From Trametopsis cervina (taxonomy: Eukaryota > Basidiomycota > Agaricomycetes > Polyporales > Irpicaceae), in NCBI GenBank assembly GCA_022385755.1, contig MU278386.1:32482-96481 (forward strand): a stretch of 64,000 nt of DNA, given 5' to 3'. The notes beneath the pieces were generated by a model. That model was not told the DNA's origin, did no database searches, and was given only the letters and a program-made list of their open reading frames with translations. The stretch's first letter is position 1. Every line of letters begins with the position of its first letter. Made by a program: the position numbers and the translations under genes. This document shows positions 60,250 through 64,000 of this stretch, in pieces.

Positions 60250-62521
60250 CGTTGCCGACGAGCGGAGAGGTACACCTTGAAGAGGGTCACAGATGCAATG
60301 GAGTATAGGTACTTGCGGGGGAAAGACGCAAGCACCGCTACTGCACGTCTCGCCACGAGGTTGAGAAAAGGGAAATGCATGACCGTGGGTATATGAACGC
60401 GGGCCTAGGCAAGGTCCCGCAGCTCCGGAAGGCGTCTCATTCGACTGAACCTTGTCGGTGAGGCTGTGTTTGCTGGGACACCATTCTTGAAGATCGTCGA
60501 ACACGCCGGTCCTGCGCCAAAACAGTGATGATGTCGGTAGGGCATGTGGAAGTCAGGTGCCAGACACCATACGCAGTACGATCCCACGCCACCACGGAAC
60601 GGCTTCTCGGCACCTCCTGCCAAATCACGACTCCTACCATGTTTCATCTCATCTGTCATGGCGCGCCCCTGCCCCCTACTGTAGCCACAATGGATGGTCC
60701 AGCACGTTTTTTCCTTATCGTACAGGAGGCGTAACACTGTGTAGAACGATGCCGGTGAGTGGAAGCTTCGTGTCTTCGATCAAGTTGAAGCTCAGGAGTA
60801 CTCGGTGCCTGTGCTGCCTCTTATGCATTTGGCTACACAGGATCCTATCTGACATGTATCTGGTAGCAGGCCTTCCGATTGGGCCAATCGCAGCCCATGT
60901 AAAAGCATATCGTGGTTCCTCGGCTATGGACACTGCGGGCCAGCCATGCTCTCCGTGGCATACTCTGTGCAGAGTTTCCACGCTCGCTGAGGAAATCCAC
61001 CGGATTGATACTGTACCGCATGAGTGTCACCGCATCCCTAGAAGGCTGTCATAGGGCATCACCACGTTCCAGGACCCTTGGAAGGTGTGTTTGATACGCG
61101 CTCATCTCTCCGCCTCCTGCTGCGTGCAAGGTCTCGGTGAGTTCTCATCCACGCCGCCTCGTCCTGCATGTTCTCAGAACTTACAGCTCGCCATGTCCAC
61201 GCGCCACGAACTCTCTAACTGAACGCGCGGCATCCTGTCTGCTCGCGGGGCGCACTCAAAATGGCTCGTATGTGTCCTCGCTGATCAAATGGGATCACAA
61301 ACTTACTGTCCGGCATTGCTTCTTTTCACAGCATTATCAACACGAGTGCGTCGTTGGAAGTCGAGCAGCGCCTTATCGTTCATTTCCGCTCTCATAGCGC
61401 TTCTCGTGCGAACTCATTCCGCAATTTCGACATCTGGACCCGACTGAATGAGTTATCGACTCTTGAATTCACTAAACTACGCCATATGCTATAGCTAAGG
61501 TTGCATCATAATTCCGGACTGTATTGAGCTGAAGACGAGCGAGGTGGGTACAGGTACGTTTGTGTGTCTCTCTGTGACGCAAATCCGTACCTTCATGTTC
61601 ACGCTCCAATGCAGTAATTGGCAACAGAATGACTGACCACCTACTTGTCCATAGTCGTTGTCGTACTATTGTGTGATGTCGAAATTGGAGTTGATAGAAT
61701 CGTCGCGTATGCGAAGTCTGCAGGCATAAACGCACACGATAGTTAGCTTCCGTATTATTGTCGGATGTGATGCAAATACTGATCGCGTTCTCGATCGAAG
61801 GAAGGGCGTCCTTAGCAGAGAATAACCGTTTATACAGGTGATATTGGGGGTTTGCCTTCAAGACGCGGAGCACTGTGATATCCACAAACTGGAAGGTCGT
61901 CTAAGGGTTGTGTGAGAAGTCTCAGCAGGTGGAAGTGAGTGGTGCGACAACACTCGCCTACATGGGACTCCGCGCATTCGAACCATCAGCCGGGTCCGTC
62001 CCCATCGCTTTCTCGCATACAGACACAATAGATGATACAATACGCAAGTTACAAGGCGCAGTTACCGCGACGTTGAGAGTCCTGGCCGCGGCCGCGGTTC
62101 AAGGCGTTATCATGAGCAGCCTTTTCCACACACCACAAAACGCTCTAGGATATGCCGCGGTCTTACCGGAAGGACCTGTCAGTACTTGGACTGGAGATTA
62201 TTCAAGAAAAAGCGTTCTGTTCGATGCAGTCGTCGGTCTTTGCAGAAACGACAGCAAGGGAGATTACTTACCGCAATGAGTACAAACGGCGTAATGTCAA
62301 GAAGATAACGCAAGAGAGTCGAGCGCGTCATTTGAGGCGATTAGTCTACGAAACCGCCTTCAGCACGAGCGATCGATCGTAGATGGTGCGCACGTACCGC
62401 ATCCCATGCAGTCGGCACAACTCCCCAGTGCATGCGACGTCACTCTTCAGTGTACAAATAGACCTTGGGCAGGGAGCATAGAACATACGAAGATGAGGAC
62501 CCACATGCTACGCTTGCGCAT
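60250..62521. other. 2.3-kb stretch upstream of the NLR gene
   Basis: It must hold the NLR promoter. Several frames of 100-165 codons exist (for example 60557-61054 plus, 61472-61885 minus, 61908-62279 plus). None has a domain I recognise, and some overlap each other, so I call no gene. The region may be old duplicated DNA. Confidence 0.45.
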
Positions 62522-62621
62522 GGGACCATTTCCAAAGCGAATTCATGGGACCATTTCCAAAGCGAATTCATGGGACCATTTCCAAAGCGAATTCATGGGA
62601 CCATTTCCAAAGCGAATTCAT
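62522..62621. repeat. Perfect tandem repeat, 4 x 25 nt
   Basis: Four identical 25-nt units (GGGACCATTTCCAAAGCGAA followed by TTCAT), each with an EcoRI site. Since 25 is not a multiple of three, all frames are used in turn. Perfect identity points to recent expansion. Confidence 0.97.
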
Positions 62622-63660
62622 GGCAACGGACCCGCTTGACTCCGTTCAAGTACTGTACCTAGAGAACGCCGTGGATAGTGGCAGCGATGAACGTCCCGGA
62701 ATAAGTGCGACGCCCGATTTCCGATTGGAATTCCAAAGCGGCACAGACCTGCGTTTTGTTTCAAAATATAACAGCAGTTAGGTGTTAGTATACAGCAGGT
62801 GAGGATATTTGGACTTACTATAAGACTGTACCGGACGTGTTATCGCCAATGATATTCACGACGAGCTAACAAGGATGAAGCGTTATGCCCTCGGGGCAGG
62901 CAAACAGAGATGACGCGGTTGGAAGTTTGGGGCCGGCAAAGGTAGCTAGGTCGGAGAACGACGTATTCACGATTGATGGATATATGCGCTCAAAACACTC
63001 ACTAGGCATCGTATCCCCCGTGGCCGGATTGAATCATGGATTTAGAGAGGGGGGACGTTGATGTTCAGTGCGAGTAGACGATTTAAGTCCATCGGATGCA
63101 AACACGCAATTCCTCGCCGCACGCTGATCGAGTACTGGGGTCGGGAGCTTAATGAGGACCAGCAATCGCATGTTTGGGATACAGTAACCTTGCACGTTAT
63201 GTATTGAACCGTGGAGATGCGCGCTGAATTGAACTACGCGGTGTGAGCATACATGACTACTAGCGAGGGAAAGAGACTTACGCAGTTGAAGTGGGTGCAA
63301 GGTTCTTGTCGCGTGGGTTGGCACAGCTCAACGCACGAGTGCGGTACAGTAAGTATTCAGCTGTGCACTCGTACAGATAGCGCACCATATGGCTATAATT
63401 GGTATTGAAGGCTCAAGTTATGCGAGAACGTTCGGCACCAGTAAGAGGCGAGGAGCCCGACGTTCTCGGTCGTACGGAGAGCTGTGAAATTATATGAATG
63501 AGATTGAATAGCGGGAATGATTGCGGGGCACTCACCCCACCCATGGAGAGGACATGGAGCGTTGCGAACTATAGCACTCAGTTTATTTCGTCTATTGTGC
63601 AAACGGCCTGTCTTCGCTGCCAAGGATCTCCGCCTGAACCGTGCCTGTTCTGCCACGGTC
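62622..63660. other. Stretch between the tandem repeat and copy B
   Basis: A short plus-strand frame runs out of the repeat to 62781 (VLYLENAVDSGSDERPG and onward) with no recognised family. The remainder shows nothing. Confidence 0.4.
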
Positions 63661-64000
63661 TTCACGCCACGATCCTCAACGCGCACCAGAAGCTATTCGA
63701 GGCTGACTCATTGCGAACACGCTCGGTAATTGATAGGGATGCGGTGGACGTGCTTGAGCTGACGTCAATGATTGCTCGTTGCATCGCCGAGGAATTAGGG
63801 CATAGCGTACACCGCGTGTGGGCGGGACGAATGGTGGGGGAAATCCTCATACCAAGGCGGACTGAAGGGATGCATACAAGGACTTAGCAGAGGATGTGGA
63901 ACGGACGTGCAGCGGGGCGTACCGTCAAGACGCGCTTCTTCATGAACGAACGGCAGCAGGTGGCGTGCACCGAAGATGATTGATACAGTATGCAATGGAC
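63661..64000 (+). repeat. Dispersed coding-like repeat, copy B (runs off window end)
   Basis: Partner of copy A at 52531-52906. A plus-strand frame (63498-63887) stays open through KLFEADSLRTRSVIDRDAVD and IARCIAEELGHSVHRVW, then ends. The second shared block (LAEDVERTCSGAYRQDALLH) follows in another frame. The upstream part has two CXXC pairs, CLRC and CLFC (63611-63658), which copy A lacks. Copy B looks younger or less damaged than A. Its true 3' end lies beyond the window. Confidence 0.65.

Noticed and set aside
60557..61054. 165-codon plus-strand frame upstream of the NLR gene
   Set aside because: Composition is Arg/His/Ser/Cys-rich as in frame shadows of GC-rich DNA; no domain.
61472..61885. 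Minus-strand frame beginning MDITVLRVLKANPQYH
   Set aside because: The first part looks protein-like, but the rest becomes Arg-rich shadow sequence; no family could be named.
61908..62279. Open frame of 123 codons on the plus strand
   Set aside because: No domain recognised, no supporting exon neighbours, and it overlaps minus-strand frames of similar quality.
62522..62621. CRISPR-like array
   Set aside because: The units are directly adjacent without spacers, and the DNA is eukaryotic.

Overview
The window is nuclear DNA of a filamentous basidiomycete, most likely an Agaricomycete. Nearly every gene is split by many 50-60 nt GT-AG introns. The proteins are of fungal type, and several families look agaricomycete-specific. 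A cellulose-active AA9 oxygenase, a GH92 mannosidase and a secreted FAD oxidase fit a plant-litter or wood decayer. The species cannot be named from the sequence.

Region 1 (1-24.8 kb) mixes secreted-enzyme genes with housekeeping genes. In order: the 3' end of an AA9 LPMO; an ALDH7-type aldehyde dehydrogenase divergent from the KEOPS subunit CGI121; a GH92 alpha-mannosidase divergent from an Mx-like dynamin; a long mitochondrial PPR protein converging on a membrane-anchored protein disulfide isomerase; a GH92 pseudogene that lost its middle; an unrecognised 346-codon ORF; and a secreted BBE-type FAD oxidase.

Region 2 (24.8-50.2 kb) is a dense housekeeping block: a BCAS3/PHAF2-like WD40 protein, RPN10, a small unrecognised protein, actin, SEC14, EMG1, FUR1, CCT2, a PMT4-type protein O-mannosyltransferase and a DAL5-type MFS permease. 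Gene-structure oddities here include a 6-nt actin micro-exon, two probable GC-AG introns, and a 342-nt intron that stays open in frame next to the catalytic DE motif of the PMT.

Region 3 (50.2-64 kb) is accessory and decaying. It holds a broken gene of an uncharacterised basidiomycete family with trypsin-like His/Asp/Ser motifs, disrupted by a 7-nt repeat. Nearby are a WD40 relic, a DnaJ/TPR co-chaperone relic, two dispersed copies of an unknown coding repeat, and a perfect 4 x 25 nt tandem repeat. The one large intact gene is a STAND/NLR receptor with a C2-like N-terminus, a NACHT ATPase, 14 WD40 repeats and a short conserved C-terminal tail. It is the best candidate in the window for a self/non-self recognition or innate-immunity system.
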